A stretch of 64,000 nucleotides of DNA from contig OX638318.1 of assembly GCA_951812585.1 (NCBI GenBank), forward strand, positions 710,819-774,818. The letters run 5' to 3'. Shown in pieces: positions 7,190-16,269 of this stretch. A program made the position numbers and the translations under genes. The DNA comes from Rhodothermales bacterium (GTDB lineage Bacteria; Bacteroidota; Rhodothermia; Rhodothermales; Bin80). The notes beneath the pieces are model-generated. The model searched no databases and had not been told where the DNA came from. It worked only from the letters and a program-made list of their open reading frames with translations. Positions within the stretch are counted from its first letter, which is position 1; every line of letters begins with the position of its first letter.

Positions 7190-8533
7190 TAGCCTTGCTA
7201 TCCCCCTCAAGGACCGATAGCAGAGTACGGGATGTTGCAAGTCTTGCATCATGCACGTGATGAGCTTTTCGGTGGCAGGCCCCGCCGTGGCAATGCGCCG
7301 GCGCAGGTCCCGCGTATCCAGGTATTGGCGGTGAGCCTCGGGCATGTGTGCTTCCAGGGTGGTGAAGCGCCCGGGCCGCGTGCTGCGCAGGTGCGAGGTA
7401 ATGCGCTGCCCCTTCAAGAAGACTTCCACGGTGCGGTCGGTAACCCGTACGCCCACCTGCTTTCTGGCATGCACGAAGGGCACGCTGTAGCGATGGCCGG
7501 CCACCTCTATGTGGTAGTCCCTGTGCACCTTGGCCTTGCGCCATGCGCCGAAGATGTACGGCGTCTCCGGCAGCGGTAGCATCGCAGGCCGGTCCCATTT
7601 TTCAAACCACGAGCGCCGGCTATCCTCCAGCTTCTGGAAAGGTTTGCTGTTGAGTTCGGTGAGCAGCAGACGTATGTGCCGGTTGAGTTCATGCAGGCCG
7701 CAAAAAATCTGATGGCGCAGCGGCGCCAGGATGCCCTGCTGAGCCCATTGAATCCCTTTTTCCACCTTCGCTTTATCCCGCGCTTTATAGGCGCGTGCAG
7801 GTACCACAATTACGCCGTAGTGCGTGGCCAGGTCGTGATACGTTGGATTCAGGTCCGGATCGCACCGGTGAGCCTTTATCACGGCCGCCTTCAGATTGTC
7901 GGGAACCACGTACCGTGGGGCGGCTCCGAAGAACTCAAAGGCACGACGATCAGAGGCGGTCCAGTCGGGGAGCTGTTGCGTCCATGTGGCTTCGACATAC
8001 GTGTAATTGGAGCATCCGAGCGTGGCCACGAAGATATGTGCCTTGCGCAGTTCACCCGTATCGGGATCTGCCACGGGAACCCTCTGGCCTGCGTAGTCCA
8101 CAAAGAGCATCTCCCCGGGTACGTGGTCCAGGTGCATGACCAGATCACGCGCATTGTTCCAAGTGTGGTAGCGCTCACAAAACCAACTGTACTGATAGCC
8201 GTCCGGGTGTGCCTCCTTGTATTCCGTCCACAAGAGCTCTAGCGTGACTCCCTTCCGCTTGCGTTCCTGGTGGATATAGACCCAGTTCGGGACGGGACGC
8301 TGCGCTTTGGGGGTCGCAGACTTGGCGAAGAGCTTTTCTTCGAGCACCTATTCGGTGATGCCCTCCAGCAACGGCCATGAGAGAGCGGCATCGCGGGCGC
8401 GGCGCAAATAGTCGATGACCGTACGGTGTGACAATCCCAGGCAGCGGGCTATGGCCCGCACACCCATCCCGCCCTCGTGCTTCAGGCAAAGTATTTCTTT
8501 GAGTGTACGCATGGAGATTCTTTTGGCAGGCAT
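7184..8533 (-). pseudogene. istA: IS21-type transposase IstA, with in-frame stop and truncated end
   Basis: IstA is the DDE transposase of IS21-type elements. The N-terminal helix-turn-helix (MGVRAIARCLGLSHRTVIDYL) is separated from the body by a TAG at 8348-8350 in the same frame. The body contains an rve core (GEMLFVDYAGQ, then YVVPDNLKAAV, then KARDKAKVEKG) and the Mu-type C-terminal part (VAGHRYSVPF). The protein ends at RSLRGIARLV, where intact relatives continue with a further helical tail. Both defects indicate a dead copy. Confidence 0.8.
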
Positions 8534-8622
8534 GGATTACCTCGTGAATGAATGACGAGGCACCCCATACCCAGGGCGTTAACAGAATCTCCAGTCGCGC
8601 AGACAGCCCAGCTAGACCAACC
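7184..8622 (-). mobile_element. IS21-type element remnant inserted in IS66
   Basis: It carries istA only. No istB ATP-binding helper gene follows, and the 3' end is missing. On the other side, IS66 TnpB homology stops at about 8623. This marks the outer end of the IS21-type insert and shows that it landed in an older IS66 copy. Confidence 0.65.
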
Positions 8623-8736
8623 CGGATCCCGGTTCAGACCCGAGCGCACCAGACCGCAGAGCCCGTCAAAGCTCTTGCGCATGTCGGCCGGCTCGCGATA
8701 GAGGCAGAAGCAGTGAGAGGGGCCCAACGGAATCAT
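8623..8736 (-). pseudogene. IS66 Orf2 (TnpB), truncated fragment
   Basis: The first 38 residues (YREPADMRKSFDGLCGLV) are the conserved start of IS66 Orf2. Homology ends at RDP, where the IS21-type element begins. Its start overlaps the end of tnpA by four bases (ATGA), the usual IS66 arrangement. The large tnpC gene is absent. Confidence 0.75.
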
Positions 8737-9047
8737 GCCGGGGAAACCTCCGACGGGAGCAGAGACCGAAGAAAAGTGGCAGAGGCCGGCACGAATAGAC
8801 GCAGACGCACCCCACCAGGGTAGACCACTTCCATTACCGCGCGCTCATCCGCAGCAGGAGCACTAATCTCCAGGAATGCCGCGCCTTGCGAAACGGCGCC
8901 CTTACGTGAATACTTGGCCTGCCAGTAGTTCAATCGTGACACGGATATCCCGTGCGCTGCACAGAAGGCCTTCCGGGTCTGGCCACTTTGAAGGAATTGC
9001 TCTACCAGCGGAAATATCTCCTCCGCCGTACGTCTTGGCTTACGCAA
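8733..9047 (-). CDS. IS66 family TnpA-type protein
   Basis: About 104 residues. RRTAEEIFPLVEQFLQSGQ and AFCAAHGISVSRLNYWQAKY form the helix-turn-helix region of the small IS66 protein TnpA, and a beta-rich tail with LRLFVPA follows. The only start near the family start is TTG 9047; the frame is open further upstream. It belongs to an IS66 element whose other two genes are truncated or lost, so it is probably a non-functional remnant even though its own frame is intact. Confidence 0.7.
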   Translation of the reverse strand: MRKPRRTAEEIFPLVEQFLQSGQTRKAFCAAHGISVSRLNYWQAKYSRKGAVSQGAAFLEISAPAADERAVMEVVYPGGVRLRLFVPASATFLRSLLPSEVSPA

Positions 9048-9394
9048 GGGTCGTTCTTGAGTCCTTAAGTGTGGACCACAAGTTCCTACCTGACTATGCC
9101 TCCACGCAAGATGTAGTTGTCCGGACGCTTACAGAAGTACGTCTCGGATTTGTCGCATGGAGGTTTGTGCTCGGGGCATCTTTGTGCGCTCGTTTGGTAG
9201 AATAGCACAACGAAAGCACTCTGGCTTGGCAAAGCTCCAGCGCCCCAGAAGATGCCCTGATTCGCCAGAACACACCCCGGCAAAATCCAGCTGTCAAGGG
9301 TGGCACTTTCGATCAGAATATGCACCACCAACTGCCAGTCTGCACGCCAGAATCCGCGGACCGATCTCTAAGGGCAGTAAGTATAGGGCCGGAA
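9048..9394. other. Intergenic stretch without a supported gene
   Basis: No motif-bearing frame on either strand. It should contain the outer end of the IS66 remnant and the 3' flank of the broken propeller gene. No clear terminator was seen. Confidence 0.45.
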
Positions 9395-10472
9395 TCACGG
9401 ACTAGATAACTTCTTTTCGATAGCGTACACGCTGACCGTAGTATCATTGTGAGCATATATCCGCTGATTAAACGAATAAATATATCGCAAATCCGTGGGC
9501 AAGTGAATGGATGAACGATAATCACCCGTTGCGGCCTCATAAATATCGATTACGTTGAGAAACTCATTCGGCCATGCCCGGACATATATTTGTTCACCTT
9601 CAACAATAATTTTAGTATGAATCCTGCGAGAATCCACCCTCCTATACACCAACGGTTTCCCGTCAAGTCTAGGCATTTCCACCTGCCCGAAGTCTGGCGT
9701 GGACCTAACATAGGCGATGGACCCATTCGGACTAAACTGCATTATCACAGGAAAATAGTGTGGAGCATATACGAGCCGCTCTCCATATGTGTCAATTTCC
9801 CCTCTGGCGAGCGAGCAAGTTGTTCCACGTGGACTGACCCTTAAGCACATCTCCTCCAAAGCGTATCACAGTTGTATCAGACCCCTTCCTAGTCTCGAAC
9901 AATTCAAGCCGCGCAGTCGTGTGCAGGTAGGATCTTCCTTGGGGGGTTATTACGTACCTGTTCGCCAATACTCCAATTGCAATGTCGCGCAGGAAATCAC
10001 CAGCCATAGTAAACAGCAGAACCTTTCTAGCATTCCCATCGAGCACATAGACGACCGAATCACCCATTATACCTGTATCAAGCATGCCATTGAATTCTCC
10101 GGGACCTGTCCCAGGCCCCTCACCATAAGTAGCTACGTGCTTGCCAAATGGGTCAAACCGTTTCACCTTCATGTCACCGAAATCCATGACATAAACATTA
10201 TTCATTGTATCCGTCCTTGTTGCAGTAGGCTTGAACAGAATCATGTTTGCATCGCGCGGTAGGTCGTGCAATTTGCGCAGAGATACGTCTTCCCATACTC
10301 TTTCCGACACAGGCTGACTCTCCACAGAAACTAACAACCCCTTAACCGACACTGTCTCACTTGGAGACGTGCACGCCTCAAGAGCAAAGGCAACTGACAA
10401 TGTCAGTATCAAACGGAGTGTACAAATGAAAATCGGACAGTTGGCTGCGAAAGTTTGTGAATTTAGACGCAT
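9395..10472 (-). pseudogene. Six-bladed beta-propeller lipoprotein, frameshifted
   Basis: The N-terminal part has a signal peptide with lipobox ALEAC and propeller blades (NNVYVMDFGDMKVKRFD, EGPGTGPGEFNGM, DSVVYVLDGNARKVLLF). The C-terminal blades (SPNGSIAYVRSTPDFG, EGEQIYVRAWPNE) are in a frame displaced by one base. The two frames overlap at 9792-9859, so a single-base indel lies there. Restored length would be about 359 residues, normal for the family and similar to the gene at 5263-6387. IS3 copy 3 begins about 10 bp upstream of its ATG and has separated it from its original promoter. Either change could have silenced the gene. Confidence 0.75.
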
Positions 10473-10483
10473 CTCGCTGGTGG

Positions 10484-11548
10484 CTAGAGGGTAAGTGGAG
10501 CCAAGGTATCGTGGTTCGCCTGCGCAGGGTCGGGCAACACGAATGGAAGCGCATCAAGCTTTGACGGCTTGTTGATCCAAGCCTGCCGGGGTGGCCTGGA
10601 CACCTTGGGCATGCCCCGTGGGAAGCGCTCACGGTTCTCTGCATACGCCGCTGCTAGTTCGCGCTGCCGCTGGGCTTGTACCGATCGTGCCTGACCATAG
10701 TGAACCGTGGACGGACGCATCAAGGCAAGACCCGAGTGGTCGTGCTGGTTATTGTACCAGTCAAAGAACGCCCGGGACCAGGCACGGGCATCCTCCAACG
10801 ATCCGAAACGTACCGGGTAGTCCGAATGGTCCCTCATCGTCTTGAACTGCGACTCCGAATACGCATTGTCGTTTGAACAGTAGGGCCGGATGTAGGAGCG
10901 TTCCACCCTCAAGTCCGCCAGGAGTTGCGCATAGGTCTTAGCAATCATGGCGGGGTCACGGTCGGAATGAATCGTGAGCTGCTGCGGACGAATACCCTGG
11001 CGCTCGCACGTGGCGGCGATGAATTCTGCTGCCAGCCCGCCGGATTCCCCAGGTACTACCATCCAGCCCACTACGTATCGGCTGTAGATATCCAGCATTA
11101 CGAACAGCTTATAGCTGCTCCACTTCTGCGGTCCGCGCAGCTTGGTGATGTCCCAGGACCAGACCTTGTTGGGAGCGGTAGCCAGCAGCTCCGGCTTCTT
11201 GTACGGGGAATGAACACGTTGATTGCGGCGCTCTCGCACTTCGTCGTACTCGTGGAGGATGTTGTACATCGTGCGCCAATGGCACACATAGGGGCCTTCG
11301 TCCAGGAGCGTGGCATAGATCTGCCGTGGGGGCAGGTCCCTGAACCGCTCCGAGTTCAACAGTGCGCGAATCTCCGCTTGTTGCGCCGCCGGCAATCGGC
11401 GAAGGCTTCGTCCACGCCGCTGCTTTGGCGGCCTGGGCCCCGGCGCCTGTATGCTGGGGTAGTAGGTCGAACGAGGAATACCTACGACCCTGCAGGCGGG
11501 GGCCACACCAAGATCCTTTGCCAACAGCTTCACTGCCGCGATCTTCAT
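10484..11548 (-). CDS. IS3-family transposase OrfB, DDE integrase (copy 3)
   Basis: DDE transposase of 354 residues. WSWDITKLRGP, HSDRDPAM and YSESQF supply the D, D and E residues of an rve core. It starts by overlapping the end of orfA (ATG 11548 against stop 11545) and lies in the -1 frame. The frame is open throughout and all catalytic residues are present, so the element may be mobile. Confidence 0.9.
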   Translation of the reverse strand: MKIAAVKLLAKDLGVAPACRVVGIPRSTYYPSIQAPGPRPPKQRRGRSLRRLPAAQQAEIRALLNSERFRDLPPRQIYATLLDEGPYVCHWRTMYNILHEYDEVRERRNQRVHSPYKKPELLATAPNKVWSWDITKLRGPQKWSSYKLFVMLDIYSRYVVGWMVVPGESGGLAAEFIAATCERQGIRPQQLTIHSDRDPAMIAKTYAQLLADLRVERSYIRPYCSNDNAYSESQFKTMRDHSDYPVRFGSLEDARAWSRAFFDWYNNQHDHSGLALMRPSTVHYGQARSVQAQRQRELAAAYAENRERFPRGMPKVSRPPRQAWINKPSKLDALPFVLPDPAQANHDTLAPLTL

Positions 11549-11952
11549 GGGCTTTCGCTGTCCTGGATCCCGATCCCAAAGGTGCTCGATATCTTTTTTT
11601 GAACGTCAATGATCCGCTCGGCCTTGCCGCGTTTGCTCCTCAGGCCTTCGATCGTCCTGTGAGCAGCTTCCAGCTGGGCTTCCAGTAGGGCTACTACTTC
11701 GTTGTCGCCCCGTTTGACGGTGCCCAGTCTGCCCTCGCTGCGCTGCTTACGCCACTGCGAGAGATGGGACGAATAGAGTCCCTCCCTGCGCAGCAGTGCG
11801 CCAACGGCCGTGCCGCCCGTGCATTCATCCGCTTCCCGGAGAATTCGCAGCTTGTACTGGACGGAGAATCGGCGGCAGCGAGCGCGTGGAACCACCTCTG
11901 TGGCGGACGCTTCAAGCGCCCCATTCGTGAGCGTAGTCGGGTCGTTTTTCAT
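11545..11952 (-). CDS. IS3-family transposase OrfA (copy 3)
   Basis: DNA-binding subunit of 135 residues. A helix-turn-helix is visible in RARCRRFSVQYKLRILREA and LLRREGLYSSHLSQWRKQ, followed by a charged coiled coil. Seven T residues at 11594-11600 (A7 on the coding strand) fall at IDVQKK, the same slippage position as in copies 1 and 2. A -1 shift there would give the OrfAB fusion transposase. Confidence 0.85.
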   Translation of the reverse strand: MKNDPTTLTNGALEASATEVVPRARCRRFSVQYKLRILREADECTGGTAVGALLRREGLYSSHLSQWRKQRSEGRLGTVKRGDNEVVALLEAQLEAAHRTIEGLRSKRGKAERIIDVQKKISSTFGIGIQDSESP

Positions 11953-11995
11953 GACAGGAAAAGGATTACGTTAGGGGTTACGTTGCCCTCTAGCC

Positions 11996-12248
11996 TGGCT
12001 CTTCGCGCCATCAGCTGATAACGCAACTCACTAACTCCGACTCCAAAGTGTCCAAAGAAATATATGCACAGGGGGGAATCATAGACTGTTAGAATTGGGG
12101 ATTCGCACTCAATACGAACGTGTGGATTTTCGGTCACGATCCTTGTTCCAAATCCACTTCTCCGCGCAGCTACAGCCCATAGTCCTACCCCAGTTGTGCT
12201 TGGTTCGGCCTAATAGTACGCATTTTTTGGCAATCTCTAGTTATCAAA
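11996..12248. other. DNA between two insertion sequences
   Basis: A minus-strand frame from ATG 12137 (MTENPHVRIECESP...) runs into the IS3 copy 3 end and could be the stub of an interrupted small gene. I cannot assign it. Nothing else was recognised. Confidence 0.35.
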
Positions 12249-13413
12249 GGGGCTTATATACTTAATTGTACACTGCTTGGGGCCTAGACGTGCCGAAGCT
12301 CGTCGTTTCTTGCCCTCGATTCTGCCGCTTGCTTCGGTTTCGGACTGGGCGTGTTGTCGATCCGCTCAAACTCAGCGTGTAACGCGTCCTTCGTATCGTT
12401 GACCCTTCTCATTGCGCAATCAGATCCTTGTACATAAGCCGCCGCCCTGCCCGTGCGGACACCACATGCTGCATTTGTTCGAGCGTGTCCATGTCCCGGA
12501 CGTTGTGCTTTTGCGCAAACTGGTGCACGTACCGCTGCAAGTGCTTGGCGCTCATTTTGTGGTACACGCCATGGTACGCCCGCTTCAGCGTGGCCCAGAA
12601 CGACTCCAGCCCATTCGTGTGAGCCATGCCGTTGACCCATTCGCCCACGCTGTGTTTGACCGTCTCATGCTCCCTACCGATCATGCCCTTGTAAGCGGTG
12701 GCGTCGTCCGTGTAGACCGTTGCGCCGATTTCGGTGGGGTTATACACGAACTGCTTCAACGTCGGGACGCTTGTGTCCTCAACGACCGTGGCCCGAATCT
12801 GGCCGGTACCGCGGTCTTTCAGCCCCGCTACCGCTGTCTTGCCAACCGTTCCGCGTCCCGCTTTCAGCTTCTTGTGCGCGTGCTTGTTGGCCTCCTTGCC
12901 CCCAACCATACGTCTCGTCGGCTTCAACCGGGCCTTCAAACGCGGCGGCGGCTAACGGCGCGAACGCCTCCCGAATCCGTTGCAGCATGAACCACGCCGA
13001 CTTTTGCGTGATGCCCAGGTCGCGGTGAAGCTTCATGCTGGATACGCCCTTGAGCGCGGTCATTTCAAGATAAATGGCGTAGGTCCACTGGAGCAAGGGC
13101 AACCGTGAGGCTTGCAGCACCGTGCCCGTCCGAACACTGAACCGCTTGCGGCACGTGCGGCAACGGTACGGCATGGTCTGTTGTGGGCAAGCATAGGTAT
13201 CGGTGCCCCTGCACTGCGGACAAAAGCGGCCTTCCGGCCAAAAGATGGCCTCAAACCACTCCCGGGCGGCCTCCTCGCTCGGATACCGCCGTGCCAACGC
13301 CAAGAGTGTGATGCCCTTGCGGTGTGATCTGCCTGGCCCTGTCATGATTCCCCCGATCTGGTTTAGTCCTCATACGGCCCAAGAGAAAAGTTGCAGTTAA
13401 GTATATAAGCCCC
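12249..13413 (-). mobile_element. IS1595-type insertion sequence
   Basis: The terminal inverted repeats are GGGGCTTATATACTTAA at 12249 and its perfect complement ending at 13413. The pairing continues weakly inward. They bracket a single transposase gene of the IS1595/ISXO2-like type. The flanks do not show a clear eight-base duplication. Confidence 0.85.
12409..13345 (-). pseudogene. IS1595-type transposase, frameshifted
   Basis: The N-terminal zinc ribbon (CPQCRG...YRCRTCRKRFSVRTGTVL) and SMKLHRDLGITQKSAWFML lead into the ISXO2-like DDE domain. The domain starts normally with EADETY. The continuation VGGKEANKHAHKKLKAGRG lies in the next frame: one extra base near 12900-12908 breaks the gene. 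The second frame continues through TVYTDDATAY and GLESFWATLKRAYHGVYH to 12409. The intact length would be about 312 residues, normal for the family. Confidence 0.85.
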
Positions 13414-13665
13414 TTTTTTTGACTAATCCAGCGCCATCTTGACGATCCGATCTGAACGTAGAGCGCATCCTTGAGCGTCCCCTCTCGCGCTTTGGCCTTG
13501 CCACGGCAGACAGAAAAGGCTTCCTTCATGCTGCTGCGGTCCTTTCGATACCCATGCAACCGGTAACCGATGGGTGGGCCAAACTGCAGACAGTAGCATT
13601 GCCAACCCTGGCGATTCCGTATACTCGCACCAGCCCCGAGCCAACCTGACTGCTGCACCTGCCGA

Positions 13666-14970
13666 TTGCTACCTGTCGTGCGCCTGATCCTGCCCTTGGT
13701 TCTTCTGCTCGGATCATGCACCGCGCAGCAACCTCCCAATATCGTTCTGGTAATGGCGGATGACCTGGGCTACGAGGCCTTGGGCATCTATGGCGGACTG
13801 AGTTACAAGACACCCAACCTTGATTCGCTTGCGCGCGGCGGCCTGCGCTATACACACGCGTTTTCGACTCCGCTCTGTACGCCCTCTCGCGTCCAGATCA
13901 TGACGGGCAAGTATTCGTTCCGCAACTATATCGGCTTTGGCCTACTGGATCCGTCGGAACGAACGCTCGCCCATTACCTGAACGAGGCCGGATATGTCAC
14001 GGGTGTGGTGGGCAAGTGGCAGCTCTACGGCAATGCGTTTCAGCGAGAGCTCGCGGGGCGAGGCGGCGCAGGCCCGCACGAAGCTGGCTTTGACGAATTT
14101 GCACTGTGGCAATACACCACGCGCGGAAGGCGGTTCAAATCACCCACGATACACTATTCCGACCAGGAGCCGCAGGAATACCCCGGAGAATATGGCCCGG
14201 ACCTGTTTGCACGGTATGCAGAGGACTTCATTGATCGGCACCAATCGGATCGCTTCTTCCTTTACTACCCCATGGCGCTGACCCATTCACCCTTCTTGCC
14301 AGTGCCGACAGATGCGGCCTTCGATACACTAAATGCGGCTACGGCCAGAAGCGATACAGCCTATTTCGCCTCGAACGTGGCCTACATGGACGCGATCGTT
14401 GGCCGCATTGCTGATGCGCTAGCCCGGCGCGGATTAGATCGCAATACACTGCTGCTATTCACCGCAGACAACGGCACAGACCGCCAGGTCACATCTGACC
14501 ACGAGAGCGGGCGCATTCGGGGTCGGAAGGGATTCCCTACCGCTGCAGGCACTCGTGTTGCCCTTGTCGCTTATTGGCCCGGCACAGTTCGTGCTGGAGC
14601 AAACTCCAATGCATTGGTCGATTTCACGGACTTCCTGCCTACGCTGTTGGATGCAGCTAGGAAACAGCGGCCGTCCGACCCATTCCTCGACGGAGTCAGC
14701 TTTTACGGGCAGCTTACCAAAGGCGCCTTTCACGAAAGAAGGTCGATGTATACCCACTACGACCCCAGATGGGGCCGATTTGAGCCAACCCGCTACGCTC
14801 AGGACCACGAATGGAAGCTGTATGGCGATGGACGCTTTGTCAACTGGATGAACGATCCGAATGAGCTGGTGTCATGGCAAGACTCCGTGCTGCGGGAGGA
14901 TGCCGCCCTTGCCAAGAAAAAGCTCCAACGCGTCCTGAACACCATGCCTGCATTGAGTCAAGACCCGTGA
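13666..14970 (+). CDS. Type I sulfatase, lipoprotein-type signal
   Basis: Sulfate ester hydrolase of the alkaline phosphatase superfamily. NIVLVMADDLG supplies metal-binding aspartates. CTPSR (Cys about residue 71) is the site converted to formylglycine by an FGE-type enzyme, and GKWQLYG and FTADNGTD are further active-site motifs. The N-terminus has a hydrophobic stretch and lipobox LLGSC, so it should be anchored in the envelope facing outward. Starts available are TTG 13666 or GTG 13678; there is no ATG near. A strong hairpin overlaps the stop codon. The substrate is unknown; sulfated polysaccharide is plausible given the sulfate-activation genes 15 kb away. It begins shortly after the IS1595 element, so its promoter must lie within about 250 bp. 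Confidence 0.85.
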   Translation: MLPVVRLILPLVLLLGSCTAQQPPNIVLVMADDLGYEALGIYGGLSYKTPNLDSLARGGLRYTHAFSTPLCTPSRVQIMTGKYSFRNYIGFGLLDPSERTLAHYLNEAGYVTGVVGKWQLYGNAFQRELAGRGGAGPHEAGFDEFALWQYTTRGRRFKSPTIHYSDQEPQEYPGEYGPDLFARYAEDFIDRHQSDRFFLYYPMALTHSPFLPVPTDAAFDTLNAATARSDTAYFASNVAYMDAIVGRIADALARRGLDRNTLLLFTADNGTDRQVTSDHESGRIRGRKGFPTAAGTRVALVAYWPGTVRAGANSNALVDFTDFLPTLLDAARKQRPSDPFLDGVSFYGQLTKGAFHERRSMYTHYDPRWGRFEPTRYAQDHEWKLYGDGRFVNWMNDPNELVSWQDSVLREDAALAKKKLQRVLNTMPALSQDP

Positions 14971-14985
14971 CCACACTCACGGGTC
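14962..14985 (+). terminator. Hairpin overlapping the sulfatase stop codon
   Basis: GACCCGTGA (14962-14970) and TCACGGGTC (14977-14985) form a perfect nine-base stem with a six-base loop. There is no T run after it, so it may be a processing or pausing hairpin rather than a classical intrinsic terminator. Confidence 0.5.
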
Positions 14986-15251
14986 AACGGTGCGCGCGCA
15001 GGTTCCAGTTGGCTGCGCTACCTTCCAAGAACTCACAGATGCATCGGAATAGCACCTGGAACGGCCCGTGGACAATTACAGATTGCTACGATAGGCGCTG
15101 ATCCAGCCTTACGGTGCGAACGCGCTTGCGTTAGGCCGCGGGCCGCGGCCGGTGATTTGATACGTCGGCGGAGCTGACATAGCGACGAGTAGCGCGGGCG
15201 GCCTGTAGAACTTTGAATGGCCGTGCAGCACCGCGTCAGGTGCCGGCCATC

Positions 15252-16052
15252 CTAACCGCGCCGTCCGCGACGCCGATCGTGGTCAGATTGACCAGTGGCG
15301 GCGTCCGACAAGTCGAGGCCAATATCAAAGGCTGCCTCGTAGCCATTATCGGCTGGCGACACATTCAGCAAAAGCTGTGCACCGCTGCGCCGGTAGATGC
15401 CATCCTGCGCGTTCCGGATCCGCCGGTTACCGCGCGCTGCATACGGTGGCTTTGCGTGCACCTGGTCCGTAAGCTCGTCGTCAAAGTAGAGCTGTGACGT
15501 AAACTCATACGTGCGCCTTGACCCGGCTGCTGCTCGGATCTTGAAATGGATGTGGACCGCGCGACCCTGATACCACCCCGGGTATATGGTCGTAAACTTC
15601 GCCGTGCCATCCTTGTCGGTGTGCTGATAGCCGCGAAGAAACTTCTGGTCTCGAAGGTCGCCAGAAACGCGCCGGTCCTCAAACGCGGAATAGCGCCCCA
15701 ACCCGTCGCACTGCCAGACATCTACCCGTGCATCCGGCAGCGGCATGCAACCCTGTGCGCCAAACTGCGACACATGAAAGAACAGCTCTAGCGGTAATCC
15801 AGGCATTAGCGCCCCGGTCGCAGGCTCAGATCGGATGTCAGAGCGCATTAGCTCAAGGTCCGCAAAGTAGGGCCCCTCGGTCTGCTCAGGGCGCACAATG
15901 CAAGTCGGCAGCGGCCTGCCAGAGGCACCGGCCGCCTGTCCGAACAGCCGGTATCCGGAACCTCCCAGCGCGACAGCACTGACCCCACCGAGCAGCTGCA
16001 GTATATCGCGGCGGGTCAGAATACGCCCAACGGGTTTGTCGTCATGATCCAT
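15252..16052 (-). CDS. Intradiol ring-cleavage dioxygenase-like protein, exported
   Basis: Non-haem Fe(III) dioxygenase fold. PTCIVRPEQTEGPYF is the typical entry motif. VDVWQCDGLGRYS carries the first Tyr ligand, and IYPGWYQGRAVHIHFKI carries the second Tyr and the two His ligands. TRRDILQLLGG followed by a hydrophobic, Ala/Gly-rich stretch looks like a Tat signal, which suits export of a folded metalloprotein. 266 residues, normal for the extracytoplasmic branch of the family. The aromatic substrate (catechol-like) is not determinable. ATG 16052 starts right before the signal. No neighbouring aromatic-degradation genes are present. Confidence 0.8.
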   Translation of the reverse strand: MDHDDKPVGRILTRRDILQLLGGVSAVALGGSGYRLFGQAAGASGRPLPTCIVRPEQTEGPYFADLELMRSDIRSEPATGALMPGLPLELFFHVSQFGAQGCMPLPDARVDVWQCDGLGRYSAFEDRRVSGDLRDQKFLRGYQHTDKDGTAKFTTIYPGWYQGRAVHIHFKIRAAAGSRRTYEFTSQLYFDDELTDQVHAKPPYAARGNRRIRNAQDGIYRRSGAQLLLNVSPADNGYEAAFDIGLDLSDAATGQSDHDRRRGRRG

Positions 16053-16269
16053 GATGCCTCCGATTAGTGCAACCCTATCCCATTAGAGGGGCCGGGCGGC
16101 AGCTTTATTCCCCGCGCACTGCTAAGCTGCCCCATGCACCGCAAGAGGCCGAGCTACACGAACCTGCCCGTCTGCATTGCTTGCGTAGCAATGTCGATGC
16201 TGCGCTGCACGGCCGGGGGGACGTACCACGGGCTGGCATGCTGCGGAGCAACAGTGCTCAGATCATCGC

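Larger units (their letters stand above)
10483..11995 (-). mobile_element. IS3-family insertion sequence (copy 3), apparently intact
   Basis: About 1.5 kb bounded by GGCTAGAGGGTAA at the low end and, reverse-complemented, GGCTAGAGGGCAA at the high end, a 12 of 13 terminal inverted repeat. The stop codon of orfB lies inside the low-end repeat. Both transposase frames are open. The target duplication is not clear: TGG occurs on both sides but is not flush with the ends. Confidence 0.8.
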
